DNA from: Cytophagales bacterium
GTDB lineage: Bacteria > Bacteroidota > Bacteroidia > Cytophagales > JAAEPT01
DNA length: 6,687 bases
Assembly: GCA_011524675.1 (NCBI GenBank)
Contig: WTJX01000266.1
Coordinates: 1 to 6,687 of the forward strand
Reading direction: 5' to 3'
The notes beneath the pieces were generated by a model that searched no databases, had not been told where the DNA came from, and was given only the letters and a program-made list of their open reading frames with translations. Position 1 is the stretch's first letter. Every line of letters starts with the position of its first letter. The translations under genes and the position numbers were made by a program. Below, piece by piece: positions 6,434 to 6,687 of this stretch.

Positions 6434-6582
6434 TGTGTTCAAGTGTTCTTGTGTTTATGTGTTCAAGTTTTCAAGTGTTCAAGTTTTCATGTGTTTATGT
6501 ATTCAAGTTTTTCTGAGTATTTAGCCGTTAGTATTGAGCACAAAGTATATTAATCACTTATCACTATAAAAATTCATTTTTT
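6434..6582. repeat. Right arm of long imperfect inverted repeat
   Basis: This is the reverse-complement partner of 118-264, beginning 2 bp after the ATPase stop codon. The inner part (6434-6513) is made of GTGTTCA/TTCAAGT-type units, the complement of the GAACAC/CTTGAAC units on the left. The outer part (6514-6582) carries the non-periodic core and the 21-bp exact match at 6562-6582. Beyond it, 6583-6599 resembles 88-100 of the left flank once the left arm's extra 17 bp is removed. No T-tract hairpin typical of an intrinsic terminator is visible after the ATPase gene. Confidence 0.9.
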
Positions 6583-6604
6583 CATTCTCTTAATTTTTTT
6601 CATT

Positions 6605-6685
6605 TTATAAAGCCACTTTCGTGGAATGGAATCCTGAGGCACTTTTCTTATTGTTTTCAGAAGATGAAAGATCGTAGCCTACTAT
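6605..6685 (-). CDS. Possible 3' end of a convergent gene (partial)
   Basis: On the minus strand a frame is open from the window edge to a TAA at 6605-6607, giving 26 residues that start IVGYDLSSSENNKK and end FHSTKVAL. The other two minus-strand frames stop within this stretch. No domain can be recognised and an open run this short can occur by chance. If real, it would be a gene converging on the eCIS pair, with the right inverted-repeat arm forming the convergent intergenic region. Confidence 0.2.
   Translation of the reverse strand: MVGYDLSSSENNKKSASGFHSTKVAL
6613..6624. other. Short CCAC-GAAA-GTGG hairpin
   Basis: Read on the minus strand, this is a 4-bp stem CCAC/GTGG closed by a GAAA loop (a GNRA-type tetraloop), followed by CTTTATAAAA. 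The loop plus the 3' stem arm and one more base, GAAAGTGGC, also form the first nine bases of the window, in inverted orientation relative to this copy. The stem is short and lacks a T-tract, so a terminator role is unlikely on its own. Confidence 0.4.
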
Positions 6686-6687
6686 CC

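Noticed and set aside
6432..6610. Intrinsic terminator after the ATPase gene
   Set aside because: The T-rich stretches are not preceded by a GC-rich stem; the sequence is accounted for by the inverted-repeat arm.

Overview
The window is AT-rich and most likely comes from a Bacteroidota (Cytophagales-type) genome. Two things point there: the gene content (a GT4 glycosyltransferase next to extracellular contractile injection system, eCIS, genes of the Bacteroidota-common kind), and the lack of Shine-Dalgarno motifs, with A/T-rich bases before the start codons instead. This assignment is inference; no rRNA or other marker gene is present.

Three genes lie on the + strand. A GT4 glycosyltransferase (275-1351) is followed by a 359-bp non-coding gap. 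Then comes a tightly coupled pair: a 1128-residue eCIS tape-measure protein (1711-5097, the Afp14/Pvc14 role) and a 457-residue AAA+ ATPase (5058-6431, the Afp15/Pvc15 role), which overlap by 40 bp. In known eCIS loci these two proteins act in particle assembly: the tape measure sets tube/sheath length, and the ATPase is an assembly or stability factor whose mechanism is poorly known. No sheath, tube, baseplate, spike, cap or toxin gene is visible, so the rest of the particle must be encoded elsewhere.

The non-coding DNA is the most unusual part. All three gaps (1-274, 1352-1710, 6432-about 6600) are built largely from degenerate 7-bp tandem units. Different families occupy different places: AAAGATT-type, AGTGATT/AATTATG-type, AAAACGT/AGAACGT-type and GAACAC/CTTGAAC-type. 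In addition, the left flank (118-264) and right flank (6434-6582) are inverted copies of one another. They match over a 67-bp core at 62/67 identity and contain exact matches of 21, 17, 24 and 15 bp. The arms begin about 10 bp before the first start codon and end 2 bp after the last stop codon, so they bracket the three-gene block almost exactly. Within the central gap a roughly 67-bp heptamer block is repeated directly, and another heptamer run abuts the tape-measure start codon.

The right edge (6605-6687) has an open minus-strand frame that might be the tail of a convergent gene, and a short CCAC-GAAA-GTGG hairpin. Half of the same hairpin sequence appears at the very left edge of the window.
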